This document shows, in pieces, positions 13,092-25,200 of a stretch of DNA of 64,000 nt. Below the pieces are notes generated by a model, which saw nothing but the letters and a program-made list of their open reading frames with translations, made no database searches and was not told the DNA's origin. The position numbers were made by a program, and so were the translations under genes. Position 1 is the first letter of the stretch. Each line of letters starts with the position of its first letter. Source of the DNA: Andrena cerasifolii (Eukaryota; Arthropoda; Insecta; Hymenoptera; Andrenidae); contig NC_135133.1 of assembly GCF_050908995.1 (NCBI RefSeq), forward strand, positions 5,436,001 to 5,500,000. The letters run 5' to 3'.

Positions 13092-13189
13092 GGCTTTGTA
13101 AACGGAAAGGAAAAATGGATTTTATTCTTTAAATCAATTTTTATAATCACCTAATGAATTTTACTGATTTTGAATTAAACATATTTTGC
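13092..13189 (+). repeat. Dispersed repeat fragment, copy 2
   Basis: Partner of 11070-11147: GGCTTTGTAAAC, TTTTTATAATCACC, AATGAATTTTACTGA, TTAAACATATTTTG. It is followed at once by AT-rich sequence that leads into the degenerate transposase piece at 13.6 kb, so the two may belong to the same block of old insertions. Confidence 0.55.
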
Positions 13190-13599
13190 GCCACTGATGA
13201 AGGCAATATGGTAAAGTAGTCGAATATGACGATCTCTCTTATGAGACCTCAGCTTATCTCTGCTGCAGAACTCTTGAATGTCGTAGCGATAATATTTCTT
13301 TAATAACTAACCGTGTATTTATTGTTTTGCCCGCGTGGTGGCATTATAATCAATTAAGCGTCTTGAGCTAGCACATATTTCTGAAATACGTTGCAGAAAG
13401 TTTTTGAAGTGGTTCGATTAAATTACAACTACCTCTCAAGTGGTAAGTGTATAATACTATAATGATTGTCACAAATACTGTTGTATAGTGCTTGCAATGG
13501 AGTTTAAGGCTTAAAGCTACTAAGTAGTTGTATATCATTAAATGATGAAGATTTAACTTCGAAGCTACTTAGTAGTTATCATGTTATTGTTTCCAAATA

Positions 13600-13860
13600 T
13601 GAGACCCGTGAAAGTTCAACTGATGAGAGTGAAGAGGACATTGTTCTGAACGATGAAAGTGATTAAGAAAGAAAATTATGACACAGAATGCTTGTTTTGC
13701 ACTGGTCTTTATTCTTCAGATGTACTAAGTGAACAATGGATTAAGTGTACGTATAAAGTGTTACGATGGGCGTGGTGTGTCCATGGAGACTTCGGTGTTG
13801 GGCCCACGAAGACTGCGGTAGTGAAGAAATAGACTTCACCTGCCGACTTTATAAGAAAAG
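13600..13860 (+). pseudogene. Degenerate transposase C-terminus (pogo/Tigger-like tail)
   Basis: Two frames carry coding-like pieces. The first (13622-13663) is a run of acidic residues, DESEEDIVLNDESD, then a stop. The second, one base out of phase (13680-13842), reads DTECLFCTG, then EQWIKC, then RWA, with cysteine codons at 13689, 13698 and 13746, then a stop near 13840. An acidic linker followed by a CxxC and W-I-x-C cysteine-rich, PHD-like finger is, from family knowledge, common at the C-terminal end of pogo/Tigger-type transposases of insects. The upstream catalytic core is not visible and the tail is broken by a frameshift and stops, so this is a dead fragment. The superfamily assignment is an inference; the Cys-rich finger is seen directly. 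Confidence 0.55.
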
Positions 13861-14217
13861 AAAGAAAAAATAAGTTTCACAAGAAACAAACTGGGTCTCA
13901 TATTAGGAACCCATTTCTTTTATCTGCGTATTTGAATGACTTTCGTTTTTATTTTATTATGAAGAAATCTTTAATCTTTGTTGTAGTACTTTCCAGTACG
14001 ATGCTAAAGATTACATATTCTACTTTTAAATCGTATACCGAATTTTGATAAAACTGTTCTTAGTCAAGAACTATGATGATTTTAAGAAATGGATCTCTAC
14101 ATTCGGCGACTTTACCCTACGTAGAGAAGTCTTCGAAGACACTGTGTATCTAGAGTTCCATAGTTTGATTCACGCCTGTTTGGAGGGGTTGCGGCCACAG
14201 GGAGTACCGAGCGGCCA
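13861..14217. other. AT-rich sequence downstream of transposase relic
   Basis: AT-rich and without a long open frame. It probably belongs to the same old insertion as the relic upstream, but I cannot find a matching terminal repeat. CpG-rich sequence resumes near 14.1 kb. Confidence 0.4.
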
Positions 14218-14715
14218 CTAGAAAATGTACCCCAGCCCCCTGCTTTGTCCCCGCGTGAGCTCATCGACACTCGAGCGGACCACGACAAAATCAAACCTCT
14301 CACACCTGTCCGCGTGGTATTCCCCAGCGTCGACCTCGAAGCCCTCATCTTCCTGCGGTGTGATTAAGATCGTAATGCACTGGTTGCTGGCTGCCGTTTG
14401 AAGCGACGCTACGAATATCCCCCAGGAGAGAGGGCCGGCGACGAAGTGGCACGGGGGTTGGACAGAGACGGCGCGCGTATGTATGCGCATCCACCCTATA
14501 CCGAGCATAATTGAGTTAGTCGCGTGACACGTCGTTGGTGCTATCCCTCGTGCCTCAGCTAGGTGGGTTCGAGGTGCCGTTATCTGTACAGCGACACACA
14601 CACGGTCGCGTGGCCCTCGCCGTGGGGGTGGTTGCTCGGTCGAAACGACGGCGGTGGAAGTTGTCTGCGTAACTCGGTGGACCGAGGTCGGACGCGGCCG
14701 ATAAAACGCAAACAT
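14218..14715 (-). other. Unrecognised open frame, 165 codons, possibly coding
   Basis: The minus-strand frame has a more protein-like composition than most others here, with a stretch reading EDEGFEVDAGEYHADR and then FDFVVVRSSVDEL near its end. Within it, a CAG precedes GAAGATGAG and an ACAG precedes GTGTGAG, so a 47-base internal exon with consensus-like splice sites is conceivable. I recognise no domain and see no neighbouring exon. The DNA is GC-rich, where long frames arise by chance, so this may be spurious. Confidence 0.15.
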
Positions 14716-15896
14716 TTAATTAAAAGATAATCAAGCGGATTGCCCGGCGGCCGCTAATGTTGCAGAACGGGAGATAGGACGAAACAATCGGTTCTTTATG
14801 CATATGAGCGGCGGCTGGCCGGTTGGTGGACGCGCTCGCGCGCCTATGTGATTTAATTTTACACGAATATAAATTCGTATCGCGCCGCCTGATACGCCAC
14901 GCCACACCTACGCGCCCAGCCGCCCCGCGGGGGAATCGACAGCCTCGTCCTGACGGCGGTGATGGTGGCGTTCGGGGGTGGGACTCGGCGGCGGATATCG
15001 GTTCGATTTCGTGGTCCTTTGCCCGCATCGCGTGACGCGGATGTTCTGGATGCACGGAGGGGGGGAGGCTTTAGCGCGCGTCGACGAGCAAAACCGCGCT
15101 GGGGAAAAAATGGACCGACAAGCGTATCTTCGATGACACGAGACACGGAGCGGCTAGTCCGAGGGAGAGAGGAGCGGGTGGGCGAGCTAGGGGCGGAAAG
15201 AGGAGGACACGAAGGTTGCAGGATATTAAGCTCGCGGTCACGTACGCCATTACCGAAGCTAATGCAAAGCTGCCAGTCGTTTTATGCCATCTGTAACCGG
15301 ATCTCTCCCTTCGACGACGTGGCGCTACACTCCCTCCGCCAACCCTCTTCGACAACCGGCTCGCCGATCGATTCGCCGCGGCTTCGATTAAAGACTTTGA
15401 ACGGCTCTTTTCTCTGTCTCTCCCTTCAGCGCCGACTACCGGCGCGCCGTCGCTCCCTTCCGTCCCGCGGAAGAAAAGTGTCCCGAGATTTCTTTCTACC
15501 CCTCGCGCTCCTCCGCCTCGACGGGCCACCCTCGATCGCGCTCCGGCCCCTGCGAGTCAGTATTCAGGAGGCGCCGCCGCGTTCTCACATTCGGCGTGAT
15601 AAAGCCCGTGGTTTATGGATAAAATTCCTTTCCTCGGGTTCGCGACCCTGGCGGGACTCGGCTGGCACGTGCGAGGGACGACTGGACTTATTAACTTCGC
15701 GACCCCATGGTTAGCGTATTCAAAGGAACCGTGCGGACTATTCTTCTCGCGATCCTTTGCAGTCCGTTTTCTGGTAGACACCGGAGAAAGCGAGTAGACT
15801 GAGTGGAAAATCTGTACCTACCTAGATGTCTGTTTTTACCTGGACAATCCACTCGTTCTCATAAGATACATAATCCTGCAACAGGGAAGTCAAGTG
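14716..15896. other. Unique non-coding DNA
   Basis: GC-rich, CpG-dense. A 251-codon frame on the plus strand (14959-15714) is overlapped by a 152-codon frame on the other strand; both are Arg/Ser/Pro-rich low-information translations. A TTTAATTAAAAGATAAT stretch sits at the left edge. No gene recognised. Confidence 0.5.
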
Positions 15897-16582
15897 TAGG
15901 GGAGACCGGGGCTAAAAGTTCAAACATAAAAAATGACTGGAAAATAGTGTAGTTATTCTCTTCACTATTGACTAATCTTTTGTTGAATTTATTATATTTT
16001 ATGATTTTAAGCTTGTGATTAATGTATTGTAATAGGTTTTTCATAAACAGTAATTTATTTGTGGCTGGTCGAAGCGGAACTTCTTACCCCTTTATGGGGC
16101 AAGTTGTTGTCGCATTGGGGTAAGTTGTTTCTGAGATATAAGAGTTGCCTTTTAATGAAATATTTCATTTTCTAATAAAATAGAACAGAATTTTATTAAT
16201 AATGGTTAAATTGTTACAAGTTGTTACAGTAACAACGTGCCCCAAGTCACTATTTCATATATTGAAACGATAAACACTATTACACCATGTTCTTAAATGT
16301 CATTTGATCCATACGAACGAATGAATCAATAACATCGACGTTAAATAATCGAAATAGACCAGAAAATAATGATAGAAAAATATTTACTTATCTGGTGCGC
16401 GACTAATAGGGTCTTGCTTACAACCACACGAATCGCTGTCGCGGACGCTATTAAAATGGGCGACAGAGTGGCGTGATCAGCTCGCGCGGAAAAAATAATT
16501 TAAAGTACAAGGCTCTTTTCATTTTGAAGATAGAACCGCCGGAACAACTTACCCCCGGAACTTTTGGCCCCGGTCTCCCCTA
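15897..16582. mobile_element. Terminal-inverted-repeat element flanked by TA
   Basis: The ends are near-perfect inverted repeats of about 23 bases: left GGGGAGACCGGGGCTAAAAG, right inverse GGGGAGACCGGGGCCAAAAG. Each is flanked by TA, a possible Tc1/mariner-type target duplication. The AT-rich interior has four copies of GGGGTAAGTTGTT or close variants: 16096-16108 and 16117-16129 forward, 16231-16243 and 16543-16555 reversed. These look like internal transposase-binding motifs. There is no open frame for a transposase, so it is non-autonomous. The superfamily is uncertain. Confidence 0.8.
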
Positions 16583-17823
16583 CCAAGATAACAGATTAGA
16601 GTGCAGTGAATTTCTCCGAAGTCGAGCCGAATATTGCCCAACATCCAGCATCCCTTCCTCCAAGCGACTCTTCTACACAGAAGTCGTCCTCGAGTTTCGT
16701 GACTTCTCCACACTTCGCTTGTTAGCGCCCCGACGGGCGTCAGCGAAGGCTGCAACCTGCGCGCCGTGCCGTCACGCCTGGTCAAAGCGTTCGAGGGTCC
16801 GCGGAAACTGTAACGATGCGAAGTGACAAAAGCTTATGGCGGAGCTTTGGACGAGCCGGGGCACATGGGACACCCCCTCTGACACGGACGAAATGGTCGA
16901 CCACCTCGCACAATGGCAGGCAGGCGGCTTCGATTCCGTAGGCATGATTGTGCCGTGATCAAAGAGTGACGTTCGTCCACCCTCGTTGAAAGGGCCCTGG
17001 CGGCCATTGAAATCGCGTTCACACTTACCGGTGCGCGCACGGTGGCGGCACAAAGTACGATTGGAGAAGAAGAGCATCACCGTTCGGACCTCGCTGGGAC
17101 CGAGCGGTTCCCAACGATCTCGGGTTACACGCATGCGGGCAGACGGATGGAGACGAGCGAGAAAGGCGCGCGAATGCGCCCCGTGGTCGCTCGATTGACG
17201 ATAACGAATGCTAATGGACGGGACGAGTTAATTCGCCTTTATTAATTGATTGGGCCTTTGCTGGCCCGCGGGACGCCGGGAAAGAATGGGTTGGCCGGGA
17301 GGGGGGACAGGAAAATGAGGGAGGATGTGTATTATAAAGCGGGGGAGGCTACTTTTCGCGGAGTTTACTGCGGACAGGTCAATAAAACCCCTTTCATCTA
17401 TCGGCAGCCGGGTGAGAGACATGGACGATGGGAGGGTACTCTTAAAACGTCGAAATTAAATTCCATCGTCGGAGGGACGCTCGCCGGGTTTTAAGGTCCA
17501 CCCTTATAGCCGCCGTCGTGTTCCGCGTTACTTATTTCCCACAATTCTCAGCCCACCCTTATTTTCTTTCTATCCCCCCTCGAGCACACCCCCTTTCTTT
17601 CTTTTTTTCTTTACCTCTTAAACGAGGGGCGGTTCCGCTACGACTCCGCTTTTCCCTCCCTTTGCCGGTGAGCAAGAATATATGTGCGACTGGATGGCCC
17701 ATGGTTTCGCTTACCCGTATCGCCACCCCCAGAGGTTCCCCATTAAGTGGTCGAAAGACTACGCACACGGTGGTGCAACGATGCCTCTGCTGGTTTTCGG
17801 GTGTTTTCCTTATCGTTGCGCAC
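16583..17823. other. Unique non-coding DNA
   Basis: CpG-rich sequence with overlapping low-information frames, then a pyrimidine-rich stretch (17.56-17.62 kb). Nothing recognised. Confidence 0.5.
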
Positions 17824-18328
17824 GGTTAGAACCGGGGCTTGAATAGGTTTCGAAAATAACTGTTTCAAACTGTTATATAAAGGTTCTGACTCAAAGAGTT
17901 ATGGAGAACCATTATTCGGAATTACCGTTATAAAGAACCTATATATCAAACTATATAAGTATAAGTTACGGTTCCTATATAGCTCTATAATTTTTATTTT
18001 TTAGGTTCTATAACTTTTATTTTTTAGGTTCTATATAAGTTACAAAGCGGTTATATCTATAGTTATAATGTGTTGTGATTTCATTTACTGTAAAATTCTG
18101 TACAATCGTTACAAGAATCGGTTCTATAATCGCTTTGTATCTTATATAGAACCCCTAAAATAAAAATTATAGAACCTAAAAAATAAAAGTTATAGAGTTA
18201 TATAGGAACCGTAACTTATACTTATATTTAGGTTCTTTATGGCGGTTATTCCGAATAAAGGTTCTTCACAACTCTTTCAAAAATCGAAATCTTTATAATA
18301 ACGGTTTCAAGCTCTGACTAGAACCCTC
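17824..18328. mobile_element. AGGTTCTATA-rich fold-back element
   Basis: An almost complete AT-rich palindrome. The left outer end GGTTAGAACC...GGGCTTGAA pairs with the right outer end TTCAAGCTC...AGAACCC. Inner arms share AGTATAAGTTACGGTTCC, TATTCGGAAT, and a 26-base tandem unit containing ATTTTTTAGGTTCTATA that occurs twice on each side. The apex lies near 18085. It has no coding capacity. The dense AGGTTCTATA motif on both arms is unusual and could be a transposase-binding array. Family unknown. Confidence 0.8.
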
Positions 18329-21300
18329 TGGCTCCTGCAGTAAACAGTATGAATCAACGTAGCTTTGTTCAGGTGCAAGATGAAGTAAAGGAGCCAGCAT
18401 TAGGACCGTGAACGCTCGTGAACTTTAGTATCGCCGCGACAGGGTGGAATAATTGCAGGGAAAACGCCCAGGTCCTCGGATAAGCCATCGATTCAGCTGG
18501 TCCCGCGCAAAGACACCCCTTGGCCGGCTCTACAAAGGTAAATAGGCATTGGAAATTCAATTATCGGGGCTTGCCTTCTTGCCACCAGTCGGCCTTCATT
18601 ATTTTTAATGAGCGAATGGAAACGCGAGGCGAATCCTTCTCCAGCTGCTGGACGGAATATGATCTTGGAGTATCCTCCGCCCTCTTTTGTACTTTGATAT
18701 TTCTTATCTCGGATTATCGACTCGGAGGGCTCGCGAGAGGATCCCCCCCTCGGACGGCGTGCAGCAGCCGAGGCGACTCCGTGGAATACTGTAATCCGTT
18801 TAAACTCCGCGAACCCCCTCTCGGTTTAAGTGGGGCTTTCACGCGGACAATTTATCGCCGCTGCTCTCCGCTCTCCGAAGATGAAAATTCTCGGACGCTT
18901 CCCGCGGCTGGATCGCGAGCAACGGCAGGAAAAGGGAGACGCGGGAGGGATATAGACGTACATACACCTCTCCAGCACAAAGGATCGTTTCGTTCTCAGC
19001 AATGGCCGCGGCAGCTCCAACAATCGGCCGACAGTTAGGAAAACCATTAATTACCGCCGGAGAAAACGGTGTCCCGCTGTTGCTCCACGGAATATTCCCC
19101 GGCCGGCACGCGATACCAGCGGGGAAAATCCGCTGGAGCGCGAGGAACGATCGATGGCCGGTTTCGTCACGGTGATTTTTCCCGGGCCACGGCTCGTCGG
19201 ATTCCGACCAGTCAATTTTAATCGCGGTCCCTTCTCATTGTCGGCGAGGAGGGAGGAGGGGCCGCGATCTCGATGCGCCACATTTTACCGCCGATAATGG
19301 TGATCCGTTCGTGTAATTTTCCCGTGGCTGTGCGCGGGGCGATCGCAGCGAGTGGAACGAATTTATCGTGTCGCTGGCGAAAAAAGGCCCGCGAAGGAGG
19401 ATCCGCAGAGACAATGGAGCGCCAGCCGTGCGCAATGAAGTGGCACTGACAATAAAGAGTGGTAGCCTCTAATAAACAGTCGCTGAAAGAGAATCATTAT
19501 TTATCGCTTCCCATTGATAATGGCCCGCCCCGCTCGCCTCAGCCTCGCTATTAATTATCAACGATCGACGGTTTTACGATATTTCGCCGTCGTTCGTCAG
19601 AGCGCTCCTCTGCGCCGGCATGAGAACCGGATGCACCGGTTCGTTCAACCGCGGGCCGCAAGATCGATCGGAACCGGGGGGTTTTTCAGAATAAACCCCC
19701 GGCTTAATCAGCCTCCGCGGGCTGCGCGTGTTCCTCGGTAAGAAAAATCCCGTTCGTCACCGTAATTATTCCACATTATCCTCGTCCATAAACATTTCCG
19801 CGGGCGATCGGGCGGAGGCGTTGTAAATCGAGGGACTTGCCGTTTCTGCGGTGACTCGGGAGGCTGTGCGTCTTCCGCGAGCATTCTGCCGTCTATTTGC
19901 AAGTTTATTGCCTCGTAAATGGCCGGTACAAATTAGTTGCAGAACCTGACTCGCGAGGAAACCTAATGAGGTTTTCGCTTGGTCCGCGGGGGCCTTCGTT
20001 GCCTGCCTCTTGGTCCGCGAGTACTATCGAGCAACCGGGTTCCAGCCACGAGAGCATACGAACTGGGAAGACGCATTCATCTAACTTTATCCGCTGGAGC
20101 ATCAGCTATCAATCACCAGGCGCTCTCTTCAAGCTCGAGGAACGCCCGAAACTCGAGCGTCAGCGTGGGGCCATTGAAGCTTCAGCCAGCAGATTTTAAC
20201 AGATCAGTATTAATCCCCCCGTCAGCGTCGATTAGTCCCCGATCTTTGAACTCCGAGACAATGTGCTCGGGCTCCCGACCAGGGCGGTTTTCGTTCCGCC
20301 GGGATATACGTGCCTCCTCCCACGGAGGGCAAACAGGATGCGCGGATGCGTTGGAGCGTGGCAAGACCGATAGCGATGTGCTCCATCGTGAGGCGGTTTT
20401 TCAAGGGGCTGGGCGTTTCACGGTCGCGCGACGCCAGACTTTGAGGCTGCCGTGGGTCTGCCCTATCGGCCCATTACCAGCGTGGCACGTTGAACGCCCT
20501 CGTAAATCACCCCAGTGGCTGTTGCCGTTTGTTGCCGCGATTTTCTTGCGCGACTGGCCGAGATCCGCCGTGGTGAACAGCGGCAGAGAAAAGCTCGCGA
20601 TACCCCCATCGAATAGCAACGGCGAACCGCCGTCGGCTTGTTTATTCATAAGCACTCGTGTTCCGCGTTCCATCCCTCCCGCCGCGAGTTACGCGGAGCG
20701 CCACCGTGGTTGGGGGAGCCCTCTTTACTTACTTATGAGTTCCAGGGGCTGGCTCTTCCTCGAGAACGGTCGCGAAATATGGAAGAAGGATATTTCCTTA
20801 CGAGGGACGTTTCTCCGGGCGAATCCCCGTCGCTGACTTACGAATACTTCCGCCTGGGCCGAAATTGCGGATGAAATTGAACGGTGAATGTTTGATGGGA
20901 ACGAAGGAGACCGTTGTTTGGTGATTATTGGGTTAGAGGAGGACTCGAAGCGGTGGGACAGGCTGAAACCACCCTCAAGCTGTACGATTCGTCTTCTTTC
21001 CCTGGAAGAAGTAATTCCGCCCCGGGATTCCGCAGAAGTTGCGCCTAGAAAGGGTTCCGTTCGACGGGAACGGTAATCTATGTAAACTCGCCAGTGTGGA
21101 GATGACTATCTTTATATACCGGAGGCGTTCGTTGCTGGCGTGGCTGGCAGTGTTCTCCCTTCTTGTTCCTCGAAACCATACATCAGAACAGTGCTAGGCT
21201 CTCCCTCTCCGCGCGCAGGTATATTATCCCTACGTGTCCGTTAACGCTAAAAATACCGAAAGCCCGAAAAGCGAGCGTTAAGATAGCACTGGGCGTGACC

Positions 21301-21580
21301 GTGAGTCTGAGGGTCTGCAGGCGAACCACCGCGCTTAAAGAAGGGTTACGGGGCAAAGTAATGGCCCGTGGACGAGGGCGAGGGGGGGGCCCGGAGAACA
21401 GACAGAAGGAAGAGGGTGGTGTGCTGGTTGGAAGGCTTTTTTTCCTTCGCTGCACGCAGCGACGATAGACTACTGGCAATGGCCTAGGCCTAAGGAATGG
21501 AAAATCAATATCGGCCACTTTCGCGACCCTTGCGAATCACTGCGTGCCGATCCCCGACACCCTGTGCGTCCCTTCGCGCC
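18329..21580. other. Unique non-coding DNA, CpG-rich
   Basis: Long region of CpG-dense sequence with scattered TAATTA-type cores. The longest frame (19979-20836, 285 codons, plus) is fully overlapped by frames on the minus strand and has no domain. The composition resembles regulatory DNA around insect developmental genes, but that is an impression only. Confidence 0.45.
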
Positions 21581-22257
21581 CGAGCTATTCCACGTCAAAA
21601 CGGATAGGTGAAAAAATTAGTTTCACCGATTCTCTTCAAAATTACAGCATTTGTCGATAACCTTGCTAAAACAAAGTGTACTAAATTTCAACGGCCTATG
21701 TCAAATAGTTTTCGAAGTATTTAATGTTAAAGTTTCGAAAATTCAAACAAAATCGGCTGACCCGTTATCAGTTAAACTGTAATATCTCGGTCATTTTTAA
21801 AGATAATGCCTCCGTCTTGGGCTCATTTTAAAGCTGAAGGAATGCTTTCTCAAAACCTATTCAGAATATTTTGTTTATTGTTAATAAACTTAACAGTAAT
21901 CGATGTCAAAGTTTTAAATCGCGATTTGATGTCGTTCCCACCCACGGTCCGGCTTGAAAAAAATACCATTCGATTCGTTAAGTCTTCAACTAATAAATGC
22001 CTTTTTCAAAAAAGTGGAGAAATTTTGGGAACAGTTAAGGAAAAAATAAAACTTACAATAGTACATACCGCTTGGAACTGCACGCCGACCTAACCCAGAC
22101 CGAGATATTACAGTTTAACTGATAACGCGTCAGCCCATTTTGTTTGAATTTTCGAAACTTTAACATTAAATGCTGTAATTTTGAAAAATGCTGTAATTTT
22201 GAAGAGAATCGGTGAAACTAAATTTGTCACCTATTCGTTTTGACGTGGAATAGCTCG
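21581..22257. mobile_element. Long terminal-inverted-repeat element
   Basis: The outer 22 bases are a perfect inverted pair containing AGCTATTCCACGTCAAAACG, and the arms continue inward for about 200 bases: GAGAATCGGTGAAACTA against GTTTCACCGATTCTC, GAAACTTTAACATTAAAT against its inverse, and CAGTTTAACTGATAACG against its inverse. The unpaired centre is roughly 21800-22095. On the right arm a 20-base unit, AAATGCTGTAATTTTGAA, is tandemly doubled near 22170. No recognisable transposase is encoded, and the 95-codon frame in the loop resembles nothing known to me. It is non-autonomous. Confidence 0.85.
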
Positions 22258-25200
22258 CCCGGGGATAACGAGGACTTTCTACCCAGCTGCTCTGTCCCCA
22301 GCGCCCCGGAAACTCATCCAATATTTCGGTCTCAATTCCTCCCAATTATCACCGAGGAGCAGATAAGAATAATAATTCGCACATTTCAATTCACTCCCGG
22401 AACGTCAGCTGTAATACTTTCGGCTCCGCCGTTTCCTATCCATTCGGCAGTCTGAGAGATCAATCACTCTCGGCGCAGTCTCATAAAAAGCCTCTCGGAC
22501 CGATGGCCGGCCACTCGACGGAGTCCTCCGCGGCTATTAAAAAATATGAAGGCGGAGGAAGCAGGGGCCGGCGGCCTGGGCATCACGCCAGAACGGTTTC
22601 CGTAATTCGATCGAGAAGCTTCCCTAGCCGAGGAGCGGAAGAGGCTCGCGGAGATCGGCGCTGGCGGCTCGATACTCGGTAGAAAACTTCTGGTCGACTA
22701 GATTCCCAATCGTTTCCGCGCGAATCAACTATTAATACCCATCGGCCGCCGTCCTCCGCCGATTCCGTTCAATTTCGCCCGCTGCTCCGCGGCAAGGAGC
22801 AACTTTCCCGATAATGAGTTCTTTAGAAAATATTCTATCGACTCGGGCCGCTTCCGTCGCGCGAAAACGCTCAGGGACGTCTGGGAAAATATTTTCGCGC
22901 CGAGGTCTCCGCCCCGCGGAAGCCTACCCCACCTGTATTATTCCCGCTGCCCTTTCTTTTTCGCGAAATCTGCCCCGCCACCCCCCGCGCCGCTTTGAAC
23001 CGCGACGATAACAGCCACCCTGCTTTCTCGAGCAACCCCCCACCAGAAGACGCGACGAAGTGGCGTCTACCAGCGGCCCCCTCGACAACGGGCGAACACT
23101 ATCGACGGCATCTACACCCGTCGCGCGAGGAAGGGACTTTTTACGAGGTGTCGCAGTCGCTCCGTGGCTTCCCCAAAGCTGCCAGCAAAGAATTGGCGTG
23201 GTACGTTTAACGCGACTCCCTTCCTGTCCCAGGGACGAACTTTTATTTCCTGGCACAGTAAGCGATGTCCTGGAGAATCGCTGTTTCGAGAGCAGTTCCG
23301 AGTACTCGGCGTCTAAGCGCGCTACTTGCACCCCCCGGAACGGGGCTGCTTCCCTTTTCCCGTCGCCGGAATTAGACCTTACAACCGCGCAGCTAACTTT
23401 CCACATCCCGTTGGACGCGCGAACTTCGCGCGAAGGTTTCGCGATGAAAAAGCAAAGTTTCCATCGTAAGTAAGACGCTTCATCGGCGAAAAGGGCTTCG
23501 CTGGTGGAGAGTCGAGGAATAATTCGAGGAATCGCGGCGAACAATAGGGAGATCGCAGGGAGACAGCGAACTCTATCCCTCCACTCGCGAATCGAATCTA
23601 TTTCGCGTGAAAATGAAGCGTCGAAGAAGGGAGGGAATGTTCCAACCCCTCGCGTTGCCTTTTGCGAATAATGAATTAAAATGTATGCGAGGGTGGTTTT
23701 CCCTGGAAATAAACAATCCTTGGGAGTGCTGGCTCGTGTTTCGATTACATTTATCACGCTGAGATGATGCCTGTTCCATAAACGACGCCACCGGACTTGT
23801 TTACTTACAGGGAGTTCGTTTTATTTGCTGGTGGCTCGGAGATTCAAGTACAGTCTCTCGCGGAGGCCCTCGCCAAGAGGCCAATTAGCGGGGGGGATGG
23901 ACAAACGCCTCGTTGCGGGGTAAAATCAATCCCGTCGCGCGAATTTACAACAAACTGGCATCGGGCAACTTGCGCAAGAACCGAGGCGTTCTATTAATAA
24001 AGACCGGCTCGCCGCTTCCACGCGCTTTATATTATTTCAGCGGACGTCCCCGCGATTCCGCTGACATTCATGGCCCCTAACGGGGACGGTAATATCCGTG
24101 GGTAACACCTTCGTTAACGGCAGTAACTGTCATCGACGTCCATTACCGCGATCTCGGGCCTGCCCGTTAAGAGAAGATTTTTCACGGGCCGTTCGGCGCT
24201 CTTCTGGCCAGAAATTTATGTCGGCTGGGGTCACCGCGACAGCTACCCCCTCGCTCAGCCATCGACAGACTCCTGGGGGTGTCCTGGAGTGTATTTCTGG
24301 GTCAGGATGCTGCGGCTCCGTTGAAATATATATACGCACGGCTGGAGGGCGAAGGGCGGAGAATAGCGGAGCAAAAGGAGGCGGAGGAAGAAAAAGAGAC
24401 GTTCCGAGGGGTTGAGGGACGGAGGGATGAGGGAATAAATAGCATTATACGCATATCCCTCCGCAATACGCGCGCTTTCGCCTTTCTTCTCCTCCGCGGA
24501 GGCCATCATTTCCAGGAGCCTGGCTCCCTTGTAAACGGTAGGCTGGCTTCCGCGTGATGCATGCGGGCTATTCGCAGTGAAAATAAAAAAGGGACCCGCG
24601 CGTTTGTGTCCCACATTTTTGACGGGTCGCTGGCTACTGCACGTCCACGGGCTTTTTTACCGCTCCTCGGGACCGTGCACATCGGGGGGATGATTCTGAC
24701 TCGCGTTCAATGGGCCAGATTTCGATGCTTGATTAAGATAGACGTTCGACCCTGACGAGGTTACAATCCGGTGCCGCGCTTTATTCGCCGTCAAGCTTGT
24801 CCCTTAATTATTGGAGATTAAGATTCGTTGGGTCGCGAGGGGGATGGCGGAGTCGTCGTCTTTTGATTTAAATTGACAGCGATTAAATGTCCCGATCGTT
24901 GTCGCTCGGCGAAAGACGCTCTCTCCCGGCTCTCGTGGAAATTTCGCGGAGGTATGGGGCTGCCGATACCCGACAGTGACAATCATTAAAGGCCGGATTA
25001 TCCTTGCATTATGGCCGAAGTGCGCTCATCCCTTTGACAGCGCATCAGATTCAGCGGGCGACAGGTGAAGCAAAACGGGCCGCATAATCGCGTTAAATTT
25101 AAATATTCAGCGGCGCGCGGGCGCGTTAACCATGATGCCGGTGGTCGACGCCAATCACGCGTTGAATGTCGTTGCGTGAAGTTACGGCGGCACGACAATG

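Noticed and set aside
14959..15714. 251-codon open frame, plus strand
   Set aside because: Opposed by a 152-codon frame on the other strand; low-information basic translation without a domain.
19979..20836. 285-codon open frame, plus strand
   Set aside because: CpG-rich DNA has few stop codons. The translation is Arg/Ser/Pro-rich, shows no domain, and is overlapped by frames on the other strand.
21806..22093. 95-codon frame in the loop of the inverted-repeat element
   Set aside because: No transposase motif, and the loop is AT-rich; most likely chance.
22924..23757. 277-codon open frame, minus strand
   Set aside because: Overlapped by plus-strand frames up to 137 codons; no motif, no splice or promoter context.
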